Shown: positions 45,553 through 54,135, numbered from the stretch's first letter. The stretch: DNA of 64,000 bases from Acaryochloris sp. CCMEE 5410 (GCF_000238775.2 NZ_AFEJ02000002.1:1907501-1971500); one strand, 5' to 3'. Notes: a model not told the origin generated them from the sequence alone. Numbers and translations: made by a program.

Positions 45553-45569
45553 ATACTACAATGTAGTAT
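45553..45569. promoter_or_regulatory. Perfect palindrome upstream of the DUF4291 gene
   Basis: ATACTACA, one base, TGTAGTAT: an exact 8 bp inverted repeat around a single A. Its edge lies 28 bases before the DUF4291 ATG on the minus strand, close to where a promoter would be, so it could be a repressor operator. No regulator gene is next to it, and this is inference. Confidence 0.4.
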
Positions 45570-45631
45570 AACTAGGTTCATTGCCCACTGTCCATCTATC
45601 TCATTCAATTCAGCATCAGGAATTAAACCCC

Positions 45632-45979
45632 TTATTCCATAAGATCACGTCCCATATCCTTGGCTTTCTGACGGTAATATTGCGCCAATGCCGGGTTTTG
45701 CCCGTCTACCTCGTAAATCGTAGCTAAATTATGGAAAGACAATGCACAGCCTTGCGAGCCTGCCTGTTGATACCATTGTTTTGCTGTAGCACTATCTCGC
45801 TTAACCCCCAAACCTAGCTGAAACATTGAGCCGAGTAGGCATTGGGCAATCACGTTCCCTTGGTAGGCTAGCGGCGAAAGTAGCTGAAAGGCTGCGGCAT
45901 ACTGATGTTGAGTGTAGGCTACCTGACCAGCGTCTAGTTTTGGATGCAATGGACGCTCTGCACAGTAATGGCAGCTCAT
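45632..45979 (-). CDS. Sel1-type TPR repeat protein
   Basis: A 115-residue helical-repeat protein. It begins MSCHYCAERPLHP, where Cys-x2-Cys suggests a small metal site. It then has two or three Sel1-like repeats: AAAFQLLSPLAYQGN with AQCLLGSMFQLGLGVKRD, and SATAKQWYQQAGSQGC with LSFHNLATIYEVDGQ. Sel1 proteins scaffold protein complexes. Targets are unknown. ATG 45979 is the start. It lies alone between the DUF4291 gene and a divergent hypothetical gene. Confidence 0.75.
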   Translation of the reverse strand: MSCHYCAERPLHPKLDAGQVAYTQHQYAAAFQLLSPLAYQGNVIAQCLLGSMFQLGLGVKRDSATAKQWYQQAGSQGCALSFHNLATIYEVDGQNPALAQYYRQKAKDMGRDLME

Positions 45980-46156
45980 GGTGGTAAGTCTTTACCTTTG
46001 GCGATGATTTTGGGAATCGTTGTAGTACCTTCTCTGAACCATAGGACACCTTACTGGTTGTTGTTCTCTAAATTCCTAGAGGAAGATGTTATCCAACGGT
46101 TAATATCTACGTCACATGACATATAACCATAGTTATCCCATGAAGGATTGTCATCC

Positions 46157-46555
46157 ATGCCGCTAATCCGCTCAGAATCGCAAATCGGGAACCTTCTTGA
46201 CCATTATTGTGACAGCAAATCGGATAGCGAACAGGTTCGCAAATGGTACGCTGCAATGCGTGACCTGATTCCAAAACTCGATGCTGAATTGCCGAACACC
46301 AATGTTTGGGGCCTAACTTCACACGATTCTCTGTGCTTAATGTCGGTACCTGAATATAATGCTGGCGTCAATCATGTCATAATCGAGCACTACTACGATG
46401 GATGCTTCAGAATGTCATACCATCCTCCAGAAGGCGAACTTCCAGTGCCGAAATCGCACGTTACCTTTATGGCAATCGGTGTCCCGGAAGCGTTGACTCG
46501 AATTAAGGTTGCAATGGCTGCATCCAAAGGCTGGCCTGACAGCCCTGATTTATAG
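46157..46555 (+). CDS. Hypothetical cytoplasmic protein
   Basis: A 132-residue protein starting at the ATG at 46157 (a TTG at 46148 lengthens it by three residues). It has no signal peptide or membrane helix. Segments such as LTSHDSLCLMSVPEYNAG, VIIEHYYDGCFRMSYHPPEG and PEALTRIKVAMAASKGWP suggest a compact alpha/beta fold, but no domain is recognised. It resembles in style the small immunity-like or SMI1-like proteins found near mobile elements; the evidence is only its size and location at the edge of a mobile-element zone. Confidence 0.55.
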   Translation: MPLIRSESQIGNLLDHYCDSKSDSEQVRKWYAAMRDLIPKLDAELPNTNVWGLTSHDSLCLMSVPEYNAGVNHVIIEHYYDGCFRMSYHPPEGELPVPKSHVTFMAIGVPEALTRIKVAMAASKGWPDSPDL

Positions 46556-46707
46556 CCGATACGCTTGCAGAAGAAATGAGTTACTCCCCTCCCGACTTCC
46601 TATTCCTTCAGCAAGTCTCTATTCCTCCCCTCTACCAGGTTGACGGAATATATCACTAAGTCTTCAGCTTTGCCTGAAACCAATTCATATAGTCGACCAG
46701 CCAGTAT

Positions 46708-46714
46708 TTGTTAG
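46708..46714. repeat. Left target-site duplication of the MITE
   Basis: TTGTTAG, repeated at 46964-46970. If the element begins one base earlier with G, the duplication would be TTGTTA (6 bp). Confidence 0.75.
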
Positions 46715-46963
46715 TCGTCCCTGAAAAACCTCATCAGACCATATACCGTAGGCCTTTCAGTCATTAAGGTATGGCTTTAATTTGCAAGTAAATTCGCTGA
46801 CCCTTATAAAAACTGGCGAAACAACGCCTTTTTAGATTGCTTGAAGCTCCCAATCCTGGTAGATAATCAAATCTCTATGTTCCAAATTTGACCTCTAAGG
46901 GCTTTGATATGCAGGGGTTGTAGAAAAGCATCTCCAAAATAGGAGGGGTTTTTCAGGGATGAC
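46715..46963. mobile_element. MITE-like element with inverted ends and target duplication
   Basis: A 249 bp non-coding insert. The left end TCGTCCCTGAAAAACCTC and the reverse complement of the right end GTCATCCCTGAAAAACCCC form imperfect terminal inverted repeats of about 18 bp. The flanks carry TTGTTAG on both sides (46708-46714 and 46964-46970), a 7 bp direct target duplication. No ORF is present, so it must be mobilised by a related transposase elsewhere. The family is not identified. It splits the GNAT remnant. Confidence 0.85.
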
Positions 46964-46991
46964 TTGTTAGTCTCAGTGCCAACCCAAGCTT

Positions 46992-46999
46992 CTTGAGAT
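46992..46999. repeat. Left target-site duplication of IS66
   Basis: CTTGAGAT, repeated exactly at 48549-48556 on the other side of the IS66 element. Confidence 0.9.
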
Positions 47000-48548
47000 G
47001 TTACTGCCCAGGCTGAAGCACTGGTCTAACAGGATTGTCAGCAAAAATACTTTTGAGTGCATCCAGTACAGGGATATCTTGCTTTCTCAAAGTTGAAATA
47101 TAACCGCGAATGCGGCAGAACTGCTGGGCACCTGCCAAGGAGCGAAAACATCCCGATATCTTCTGCTTCAACTTCATCATGCGGATATCGCGCTCAGCCT
47201 GATTGTTATCAAAAGGCACCTGAAAATCATACATAAACGCCAAGACAGCAGCTTGGTGCTTTCGAAGTCGGTCGAGCAAGTTTTGGGTGTACTCTGCTTC
47301 TGCTTGCCTCGTTTCTTGGGTGCATTTCATCGACGGTTGGCATTGGATTATGCTTGAATCCATCGGCTAACACTTGGCGATACCGCTGCTCAAACGCCTC
47401 GACTTGTCTCGCATCGAGAACGCTTAAGTGTTCAGCTTTTGCCCGCTCTACCTCAGCTTTGATATCTAGCAGCAGTGAGATCATCTCCTCAGCCCAAGGT
47501 TGTTTGTAGCGTTCAACAATAAATCGGAGTTCGCGCAAATGATGGGCATTGCATAAGCTATGCGTACAACCATAGCGGGCATAGCTCTTCCAACCATCAT
47601 GAATACTCGTGCCCGTAAAGTTTGGCAGAATATCCATTTCGTCCATCGCTGCTGTGCCGCGTTTGGCATGGACAAAGTAGTAGGTTAATCCACTCGTACA
47701 AGCGACATGCAGCCACCACAACTTGCTGTTGACTCGCAACCCCGTCTCGTCAAAATGTCCCACAGCTGCTTGCTCAATAGCGTCTTTGATCTGGGCTTCA
47801 ATCGGTTCTAATTGCTGGGCACAGGTTGTACGGGTGTTGCACAGGGTTCCTTCAGAAACCTGACAACCCAAGAGGTCTTTAAGCAGTTCACGGGTGCGCT
47901 CAAACGGCAACAGTTGAGCCTCCATCAAATACACCATCAAGCCTTTGAGATTACTGCCATACTGAACCACATTGGTGACATCGCTGGGGAATTTACCCCG
48001 GTTCAAGGTTTGACAGTGCTCACAATATTTGACTTCTGCTTGATGCTCGATGACCTGTAATGACAAGGAGGGCAGCTCATGAACCTGGCGCAGTTCATAC
48101 TCAAGGACGGCGACCTCTGTTAACGAGGCACCACAGCCTTGACATTGAGTGACTGGATGTAACACTACGGCATCGACGGTTTCACGCCATTCCAAGGTAC
48201 TACCGGGATGGCCTTTTTGACCCCACTTTTACGCTTACTCTTACCCCGTAGACTTTTGGTCCGCTTCCCAAAGCCATCGCTTGAGGGTGGTTTACTACTG
48301 TTCCGACTATCTTTGCCAAGATGCTCTTCTAGTCGCTCTATCCGTTTAATAAGAAGGGTGACCAGCTCAACAACTGCATCCTCTCCTTGATGGTAGATTG
48401 CTCGAATATCAGATTCACTAATTTTCTGGTCAGAGACTTTCTTGTTCAACGAATGAGTACGGATTGACTGCTGGTGTGCTTAAAACATAGTCTCAGATAG
48501 AGTTATACCTTCATTCTCAACACAATGATTTAAGCCTGGGCAGTAACC
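47000..48548. mobile_element. IS66-family insertion sequence (ISBst12-like, single ORF)
   Basis: A 1,549 bp element. Both ends begin GTTACTGCCCAGGCT reading inward (47000-47014 and the complement of 48534-48548), 15 identical bases. The 8 bp direct repeat CTTGAGAT flanks it at 46992-46999 and 48549-48556, matching the 8 bp duplication of the IS66 family. It encodes only a TnpC-type transposase, without tnpA/tnpB, as in the ISBst12 group. The transposase is broken by two frameshifts. Both target duplications are intact, so the element has not been rearranged since insertion. Confidence 0.93.
47001..48449 (-). pseudogene. IS66 TnpC transposase broken by two frameshifts
   Basis: Three overlapping frames together give one IS66 transposase. 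The N-terminal part (48165-48449) has the leucine-rich and SSKPPSSDGF segments and is followed by a missing G in a run of Gs near 48221, after which it would read SGGQKGHPGSTLEWRET as in the family. The middle part (47227-48195) carries the zinc-type CGASLTEV/CEHC cluster and the DDE domain (GHFDETGLRVN, IHDGWKSYA). A second frameshift near 47300, around MHPRNE, puts the C-terminal part in another frame: [20 protein letters not shown] (the DDE glutamate) and [13 protein letters not shown]. The stop lies in the terminal repeat. Inactive unless these are sequencing errors. Confidence 0.9.
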
Positions 48549-48556
48549 TTGAGATT
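48549..48556. repeat. Right target-site duplication of IS66
   Basis: CTTGAGAT, an exact copy of 46992-46999. Confidence 0.9.
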
Positions 48557-48621
48557 AAGGCATGGCAGCTATCCGTCGCACATCGTGAAATGAATATTAC
48601 AAGAGGTCTATTGGCTTTTGA

Positions 48622-48831
48622 TATGAAAAGGACTGGATCTGTCTGGCAGTTAGGTTTCAACACATCAGAAAAGCCTTTGGAGATATTTTTGGTGGTGAGG
48701 AGTTGTCAGGGAGTAAACATGTCATTCTTACTGATTATCTCCATAAAAATGCACTAGAGAAAATGATTCAATACCTAGAAGAACGTCTCCAATATTTCTC
48801 AGTCAAACCAGAAAATTTGAATCATATCTAG
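48622..48831 (+). pseudogene. Truncated ORF next to IS66, no start codon
   Basis: An open frame of 69 codons ends at TAG 48829-48831. It reads YEKDWICLAVRFQHIRKAF, then GDIFGGEELSGSKHVILTDY and LEERLQYFSVKPENLNHI, which looks like real protein, but no ATG begins it. Upstream, the same frame is interrupted by TGA at 48619-48621 and TGA near 48590, with coding-like sequence (NEYYKRSIGF) between. This is probably the 3' end of a gene whose 5' part was lost. Family unknown. An alpha/beta hydrolase gene starts 15 bases later and may once have shared its operon. Confidence 0.45.
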
Positions 48832-48846
48832 AAGGCTTTAATCAAC

Positions 48847-49842
48847 ATGTTATTTGCTACTAATCGCACCTTCATTCAAGGTCCTTCTTGTTCCCGAAAC
48901 CCTCAATTTCCTCGCTCAGTTGACTTTAACTTGGATGACAACCAAGCTGGACAATCCATTTCTTTTTGTCGTCGAAATAATACGAATAGCTACATAGAGA
49001 TTGGGCACTCTGCTTTCTTTGATGCCCTAGAAGCCGATCCAGCAGAAGAAATCCTATTCTATATCCACGGATACTCTACTCTACCTGAGCCAGTAATCTT
49101 TTCTCGGACAGAAGAATTACAGCAACACTTCAATGCTCTTGGGGGCAAACGTATTCGGGTTGTTCCCCTAATTTGGCCATGCGATAACGACTCTGGTCCC
49201 TTACAAGATTACTTTGGTGATCAGATGGCAGCCGATGCCAGTGACATCGCATTTATGCGTTTTTTTGAATGGTTTTTTTCATGGCTGAGTAACCGCAACG
49301 ATGGCCAGAATGCTCCCTTCAGCAAAAACTTGAATATTCTGAGCCACTCTATGGGGGCCCGAGTTCTACGTGGCGCCCTTAATCGGGCTGTTCAATATTT
49401 TCAAGTAGATGGCTTTCCGCTGATTTTTCGGAGTATTTTTCTATCAGCATCCGATATTGTCAATGAAGCACTTGAGGCAGGAGAAGAAGGACAGTGGATT
49501 CCGTCGTCTGCGAGAAATGTAGCCGTTTATTATGCCTCTGACGATTGGGCATTACGAACGACTGCAATTATTAATATAGGCAATCTGGTCGCTTCAAGAC
49601 GGTTAGGTCAAAAAGGGCCAGAAAATATGAATGCAGTACCTGATAATGTCTTTGCGTTTGACTGCGGAGACTTTAACAATCGATATGATTTACCCGGCCA
49701 TGGATATTTTGCCAGTGACGTTCAGGGGAATCCTGGGTTAGTCCTCAGACATATGCATGCCACGATGCAAAGGGGGCGAATTATTACGCCTAATGGACAG
49801 CGGAATGTTGTCTTAGATTCAAGCTTAGTCACTTTCAACTAG
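48847..49842 (+). CDS. Alpha/beta hydrolase (DUF900-like esterase)
   Basis: A 331-residue alpha/beta hydrolase. The segment ILFYIHGYSTLPEPVIF supplies the oxyanion strand. The nucleophile elbow is LNILSHSMGARVLRGAL (S-x-S-M-G type). A late His in LPGHGYFASDV could complete the triad. The DUF900-like pattern (IHGY..., LSHSMGAR) points to an esterase or lipase of unknown substrate. It lacks a signal peptide. ATG 48847 is the start, 15 bases after the truncated ORF. It lies between IS66 and a GNAT gene in an accessory zone. Confidence 0.8.
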   Translation: MLFATNRTFIQGPSCSRNPQFPRSVDFNLDDNQAGQSISFCRRNNTNSYIEIGHSAFFDALEADPAEEILFYIHGYSTLPEPVIFSRTEELQQHFNALGGKRIRVVPLIWPCDNDSGPLQDYFGDQMAADASDIAFMRFFEWFFSWLSNRNDGQNAPFSKNLNILSHSMGARVLRGALNRAVQYFQVDGFPLIFRSIFLSASDIVNEALEAGEEGQWIPSSARNVAVYYASDDWALRTTAIINIGNLVASRRLGQKGPENMNAVPDNVFAFDCGDFNNRYDLPGHGYFASDVQGNPGLVLRHMHATMQRGRIITPNGQRNVVLDSSLVTFN

Positions 49843-49872
49843 CAGGGAATGTTGCTCTTCCCTTGTCAACGA

Positions 49873-50331
49873 CTAAATCTGATTTTGAGAAGACGCCCTA
49901 TCTTGCTCCTTTGCCAAGTTAAAGGAATACATCACAAAGTCCTCAGCTGTGCCTGCAACTGACTCATATAGTCGACAAGCTGGTATATTGTCAGCCTCAG
50001 TGCCAACCCAAGCTTCTTGACAGCCTAACTCTCGCCCCAAGGTAAATAGGGCCTGCAACAACTGACGTCCGATACCTTGCCTTTGATAACGAGGGGAGAC
50101 CCCCACTTCATTAATCCAGAGTTGCATGGGCTTATCAGGATGGAAATATGTCACCGCTGAGGCCATCCCCACCACTCGCTGGTCATCACAGGCGACGGCA
50201 ATGTGGTGGCGAGGATCAGCCATAAAGGCTGCACTCCATGCTCGATTCAGCGGATAGTCAAAAACATCAGGAGCCACACAGTCCAGAACATGGATTTGGT
50301 CAGGCTGGAGAAGGCGAATGGTTACGGTCAT
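49873..50331 (-). CDS. GNAT family N-acetyltransferase
   Basis: A 152-residue acetyltransferase. The acetyl-CoA loop is RYQRQGIGRQLLQAL (R/Q-x-x-G-x-G), preceded by LWINEVGVSP. The C-terminal part QEAWVGTEADNIPACRLYESV has the usual Asn and Tyr of the fold. Its substrate is unknown; this style of GNAT is often a small-molecule (antibiotic-like) acetyltransferase. The frame reaches a TTG at 50337, but the ATG at 50331 is preferred. A decayed relative of its 3' end lies 3.2 kb away in the same orientation. Confidence 0.88.
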   Translation of the reverse strand: MTVTIRLLQPDQIHVLDCVAPDVFDYPLNRAWSAAFMADPRHHIAVACDDQRVVGMASAVTYFHPDKPMQLWINEVGVSPRYQRQGIGRQLLQALFTLGRELGCQEAWVGTEADNIPACRLYESVAGTAEDFVMYSFNLAKEQDRASSQNQI

Positions 50332-50570
50332 GGCCAATACCCCCGTAGGTATCAGGACTTAGCTTAACGGTAGCGTGGGCCTACGGTCTGGATGAGGGGA
50401 TATCAGCCATGGCCAAATTGAAAGAAGCCATGCTAGCCTGTGAGAAAGATTTTGTATCTTAGCTTTTGCACGACGATGAATTATCGCCCGTCCTACAACG
50501 GATTGATTATTACCGCCATTCCTTAATCAGTGGTGGGTTCAACGTCGTATCTAATCATTTCGAGCACTTA

Positions 50571-50598
50571 GAAACCCGCCTCAAGGCGGTTTTTTTAT
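50571..50598 (+). terminator. Terminator-like hairpin just before the P-loop gene
   Basis: AAACCCGCC at the left and GGCGGTTTTTTT at the right form a short GC stem (CCGCC/GGCGG with flanking A/T) around TCAA, followed by seven Ts. It lies only 34 bases before the ATG at 50632. It therefore ends something upstream (a small RNA or a leader) or attenuates this gene. Confidence 0.7.
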
Positions 50599-50631
50599 GG
50601 GCCTGCTTTGAGGCAACTCAGGAGGTCCATC

Positions 50632-51150
50632 ATGAAAAAAGTAGCCGTCTTTGGCAATTCCGGTGGTGGGAAATCCACCCTTAGCGCTCAATTAGCCGAG
50701 GTAACGGGTTTACCCCTCCATGTCTTAGATAAAATCCAATACAAAGCTGGAGGTGAGAAGGTACCTCAGGCGGTTTATAGACAAACTCACGATCAGCTTC
50801 TGCGGGAAGAGGCCTGGGTGATCGATGGGTTTGGTTGCATGGAGACCTTATGGGAACGACTGAAGGTCGCAGACACTCTGGTTTATCTGGATTTGCCGTT
50901 GTATATCCATTTTGCCTGGGTGACCAAGCGGATGGTCACAGGGTTTGTGCAACCCCCTTCGGGCTGGCCAGAACAAAGTCCTATCCTCAAGAGCAGCCTG
51001 AATAGTTATCGGACCTTGTGGTTATGCCATCGGCATCTGACACCGCGATATCGCAATTTTGTGCAACAAGCCAGGGAGACTCAAACGGTCTATCATCTCC
51101 GATCGGTCTCTGATATCTCGGCATTTTTAACCACGGTAGCCAACTCGTAA
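50632..51150 (+). CDS. P-loop nucleotide kinase-like protein
   Basis: A 172-residue P-loop NTPase of the adenylate-kinase/topology-modulation (FlaR-like) type. The Walker A motif is VAVFGNSGGGKSTLSAQLA. The acceptor side has LPLHVLDKIQYKAGG and WVIDGFGCMETLWERL, and DTLVYLDLPLYIHF supplies the Walker B Asp. Such proteins may phosphorylate nucleotides or small substrates; the substrate is unknown. A strong AGGAGG (50620-50625) precedes the ATG at 50632. A longer frame from 50608 exists but would include this ribosome-binding site, so it is rejected. Confidence 0.85.
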   Translation: MKKVAVFGNSGGGKSTLSAQLAEVTGLPLHVLDKIQYKAGGEKVPQAVYRQTHDQLLREEAWVIDGFGCMETLWERLKVADTLVYLDLPLYIHFAWVTKRMVTGFVQPPSGWPEQSPILKSSLNSYRTLWLCHRHLTPRYRNFVQQARETQTVYHLRSVSDISAFLTTVANS

Positions 51151-51180
51151 GTCATGTATTGCTGGCAGACCCAGGCATAA

Positions 51181-51216
51181 ACGTAGCAGTTGATATTGCT
51201 CAATCAGCTGCTACGT
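51181..51216. repeat. Inverted repeat after the P-loop gene
   Basis: ACGTAGCAG (51181-51189) pairs exactly with CTGCTACGT (51208-51216), with TTGA/TCAA also pairing inside. There is no T-run after it, so a terminator role is uncertain. It could be a regulatory dyad. Confidence 0.5.
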
Positions 51217-51316
51217 CTAGCTTAAGAGCTATATGCCATCCTCAAAGCTGATCGTTACACCTGTATCCGGTATATCCTGTTAAATTGTCGGTATCGCGCA
51301 GCGGAAAAGTTAAGAC

Positions 51317-52591
51317 GTGATTGATTTAAAGCAGCTAAGGGATAATCCTGAAGCCTTTGCAGAGCGCCTCAGTCGACGAGGTGACTATGATTTGCAAGCT
51401 ATTTTGGACCTGGATCAAAAACAGCGCGAACTAGAAACCGAGCGATCGCAACTGCAAGCCCGAAGTAACCAAATAGGTAAAACCATCGGTGAACGGATGA
51501 AAGGGGGGGCTAATCCCAAGGATCCTGAGATTCAAGACCTGCGCCAGGAAGGCAGTACTGTCAAAGCCACCCTCAGCGATTTAGAACCGAAAGAGCGCGA
51601 CCTTAAAGCTGAAATTGGCGAGCTGCTGCTGACGATACCGAATCTACCCAGTGACGATACGCCCGTCGGTAAAGACGAAACCGCCAACGTCGAAGTGAGT
51701 CGATGGGGAAACGAATATATTCCCAAAAACGCCAAGCTCGCTCACTGGGAGATTGGCGAAAACCTGGGGATTTTGAATTTTGAGCGCTCCGTTAAAATTG
51801 CTCAAAGCCGCTTTGCTACGTTGGTGGGGGCGGGGGCTGCCCTTGAGCGGGCTCTGATTCAATTTATGCTCGATCAGCAGGTAGAAGCGGGCTATATCGA
51901 AGTGTTGCCTCCCGTTCTCGTTAACAGTGACTCCTTAACGGCCACCGGACAACTCCCCAAATTTGCTGAAGAAAGCTTCAAATGCGCTGAGGATGATTTG
52001 TGGCTCAGCCCGACGGCTGAAGTCCCCGTCACTAACCTCTATCGCGACGAGATTATCAATGCCGATGATCTACCCATTTTTCACTGTGCCTATACTCCTT
52101 GTTTTCGCCGAGAAGCGGGCAGCTATGGTCGCGATACCCGAGGGCTGATTCGACTCCACCAGTTTAATAAGGTGGAGTTAGTAAAGCTGGTTCATCCCAG
52201 TACCTCTGCTGATGAGCATGAAGCCTTAGTTAAAAATGCGGCTGCTATCCTCGAAGCCTTGAAGCTTCCCTACCGAGTGTTGCAGCTCTGTACGGGGGAT
52301 TTAGGATTCTCTGCTGCTAAATGCTATGACCTGGAAGTCTGGCTCCCCTCTGCCGATTGTTACCGGGAGATTTCAAGCTGTTCCAATTTCCTGGATTTCC
52401 AAGCGAGGCGAGGGAATATTCGCTTTAAGGAATCTGGACAGAAAGGAACTCAGTTTGTCCATACCCTCAATGGTTCAGGCTTGGCGATTGGTCGGACCAT
52501 GGCTGCTGTGCTGGAAAATTATCAACAGCCCGATGGCAGTGTTCAGGTCCCCGAGGTTTTGCAACCCTATTTGAAACGCAAAGTCTTGTAA
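51317..52591 (+). CDS. serS: Seryl-tRNA synthetase
   Basis: A 424-residue class II aminoacyl-tRNA synthetase that charges tRNA-Ser. The N-terminal coiled-coil arm (about 1-110, e.g. [21 protein letters not shown]) binds the long variable arm of the tRNA. Motif 2 is [21 protein letters not shown] (shown only in part here: [18 protein letters not shown]) and motif 3 contains [14 protein letters not shown]. It starts with GTG at 51317, preceded by a weak AAAAGTTAAGA. sppA follows 59 bases downstream, probably in the same transcript. Confidence 0.97.
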   Translation: MIDLKQLRDNPEAFAERLSRRGDYDLQAILDLDQKQRELETERSQLQARSNQIGKTIGERMKGGANPKDPEIQDLRQEGSTVKATLSDLEPKERDLKAEIGELLLTIPNLPSDDTPVGKDETANVEVSRWGNEYIPKNAKLAHWEIGENLGILNFERSVKIAQSRFATLVGAGAALERALIQFMLDQQVEAGYIEVLPPVLVNSDSLTATGQLPKFAEESFKCAEDDLWLSPTAEVPVTNLYRDEIINADDLPIFHCAYTPCFRREAGSYGRDTRGLIRLHQFNKVELVKLVHPSTSADEHEALVKNAAAILEALKLPYRVLQLCTGDLGFSAAKCYDLEVWLPSADCYREISSCSNFLDFQARRGNIRFKESGQKGTQFVHTLNGSGLAIGRTMAAVLENYQQPDGSVQVPEVLQPYLKRKVL

Positions 52592-52650
52592 ACTGCCGTA
52601 GCGATGGACCTTCTACAATAGGTGGGACACTAAAGGGAGAATAATCTTCT

Positions 52651-53598
52651 ATGCGTCTAAATCGTGTCCTAGCCTTAGCGTTAGTGACGTTATGTTTGAT
52701 TGCAGCCTTAGGTAACTGGTTAGGCGGATCGGTTAGTAAGAGCAAAGCCCAGGGCTCAGCAAACGTCGCCCAAATCAATGTTTATGGCGTGATTAGCGAT
52801 GAAGCGTCTGGTGGACCTTTCAGCTCGGGTGAAGGGGCCAATGCCAATAAGCTGATCAGCAATATTAAAAAAGCTAGAGAGGATGATGGCATTAAAGCCA
52901 TCCTACTGCGGATAAACAGTCCAGGGGGCACGGCGGCTGCCTCCCAGGCCGTGTACGAAGAGCTAATGCGAACCCGTAAAGACACGGATATTAAAATTGT
53001 CGCCAGCTTGGGGGATGTCGCTGCTTCAGGGGGATATTACATTGCCAGTGCAGCCGATCATATTGTCGCTAACCCTTCTTCGATCACCGGATCTATTGGG
53101 GTGATTGTGCAAACCCAAAACGTGACGTCCCTCCTTGATAAAATCGGGGTCCAAACTAGCACAATTAAAAGTGGCCCTTTGAAAGATATTCTGTCTCCGT
53201 TCCGGGAGACTAAGCCTGAAGAGCGCAAAATATTGCAGTCGGTGGTAGATGAGTCCTATCAGCAGTTTTTAGATGCCATTGTTGCCGGACGGGGGATGTC
53301 CTTGGAAAAGCTAAAGCCCTTGGCCGATGGTCGTATTTATACCGGGACTCAGGCCAAAGACAACAAGCTAGTAGACTCCCTAGGGAATTACTATGACGCC
53401 TTGGACAAGACGGCGGAGCTGGCCAACATTTCCGGTGACCCCAAGGTCAAAGATTTTGGCAAAGGCAGCTTATTTGGAGATTTCGGTCCATTTCTCTCCA
53501 CGTCGAATCAATCCTTTCCCCAGCTAACGACGGAATGGCTCTCTTCCAAATCCCAATGGCCCCGTTGGCATAAGATTCCGCTGACGATCATGGAGTAA
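52651..53598 (+). CDS. sppA: Signal peptide peptidase SppA-like protease
   Basis: A 315-residue serine protease of family S49, short type. A membrane anchor spans about residues 5-24. The catalytic Ser lies in SLGDVAASGGYYIASAAD and the general-base Lys in TIKSGPLKDILSPF. The N-terminal half has the ClpP-like core (AILLRINSPGGTAAASQAVYEEL). SppA degrades cleaved signal peptides or membrane proteins from outside the cytoplasmic membrane. It is followed three bases later by a Yip1-like membrane protein gene, so an operon with serS is likely. Confidence 0.93.
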   Translation: MRLNRVLALALVTLCLIAALGNWLGGSVSKSKAQGSANVAQINVYGVISDEASGGPFSSGEGANANKLISNIKKAREDDGIKAILLRINSPGGTAAASQAVYEELMRTRKDTDIKIVASLGDVAASGGYYIASAADHIVANPSSITGSIGVIVQTQNVTSLLDKIGVQTSTIKSGPLKDILSPFRETKPEERKILQSVVDESYQQFLDAIVAGRGMSLEKLKPLADGRIYTGTQAKDNKLVDSLGNYYDALDKTAELANISGDPKVKDFGKGSLFGDFGPFLSTSNQSFPQLTTEWLSSKSQWPRWHKIPLTIME

Positions 53599-53601
53599 GC
53601 G

Positions 53602-54135
53602 ATGCTAGATGCTCTATTTACGACGTTCTTTGGTGCTCAATCCTCCCGAAATAATCAATCTGTCTCGATTCTGATTGGCTTTGCGCTTCTCAGCATTCTG
53701 TCCTTGAATGCAGCTGGCAAAGTGGGGGCAGGCATTGGGGGTGTGATTGTTTTCTTCCTGTTGTTTTTGGTGGCGGGTCTATTGGGGGGGCTGTGGTTAG
53801 CCGCTGCCTTTAACTTTTTTGCTCAGCTCTTGGGGGGAAAAGGTTCGGCTCAGGAGAGCTTACGGGCAGTTTTGCTGGGGTTGTGGCCGTTGATGATCTC
53901 TGGACCTGCGATCGCAGCTTCGCAGTGGCCTGGCATTTTAGGTCAATTTTTAGGTCTGTTATTGGGGCTAGTGGTTCTGATCGGGACGCTGATCACCCTG
54001 ACTCGATCCATTGGTCAAGCTCATCAGCTTCAGTGGGGGAAAGCCTTATTAACAGTTATCTTTACGGCTGTGACGTCGATGCTGGCTTGGTTAGGGTTTA
54101 TTCTTTGGCCCCTCGTTTTGATATTGGGTTTGTAG
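53602..54135 (+). CDS. Yip1-like multi-pass membrane protein
   Basis: A 177-residue integral membrane protein with about five hydrophobic helices (SILIGFALLSILSL, AGIGGVIVFFLLFLVAGLLG, AIAASQWPGILGQFLGLLLG and the closing MLAWLGFILWPLVLILGL). The arrangement and glycine-rich helices match bacterial Yip1-domain proteins, whose role in bacteria is undefined. It starts three bases after sppA and is clearly co-transcribed with it, which suggests a role in membrane quality control, though that is inference. Confidence 0.75.
   Translation: MLDALFTTFFGAQSSRNNQSVSILIGFALLSILSLNAAGKVGAGIGGVIVFFLLFLVAGLLGGLWLAAAFNFFAQLLGGKGSAQESLRAVLLGLWPLMISGPAIAASQWPGILGQFLGLLLGLVVLIGTLITLTRSIGQAHQLQWGKALLTVIFTAVTSMLAWLGFILWPLVLILGL

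Larger units (their letters stand above)
46612..46996 (-). pseudogene. C-terminal remnant of a GNAT gene, split by a MITE
   Basis: With the 249 bp insert at 46715-46963 removed, the minus strand reads QEAWVGTE followed, after a one-base frameshift, by ILAGRLYELVSGKAEDLVIY and SVNL. The intact GNAT gene at 49873-50331 ends QEAWVGTE...IPACRLYESVAGTAEDFVMY and SFNL. The first 24 bases after the IS66 boundary are identical to the intact gene. This is therefore a 3' fragment of a related GNAT gene, decayed by frameshift and by insertion. Its 5' part is missing: resemblance stops at the IS66 target site. Confidence 0.85.

Noticed and set aside
46556-46611. Possible tRNA or regulatory element just before the GNAT remnant
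   Set aside because: No cloverleaf or hairpin of useful length could be drawn.
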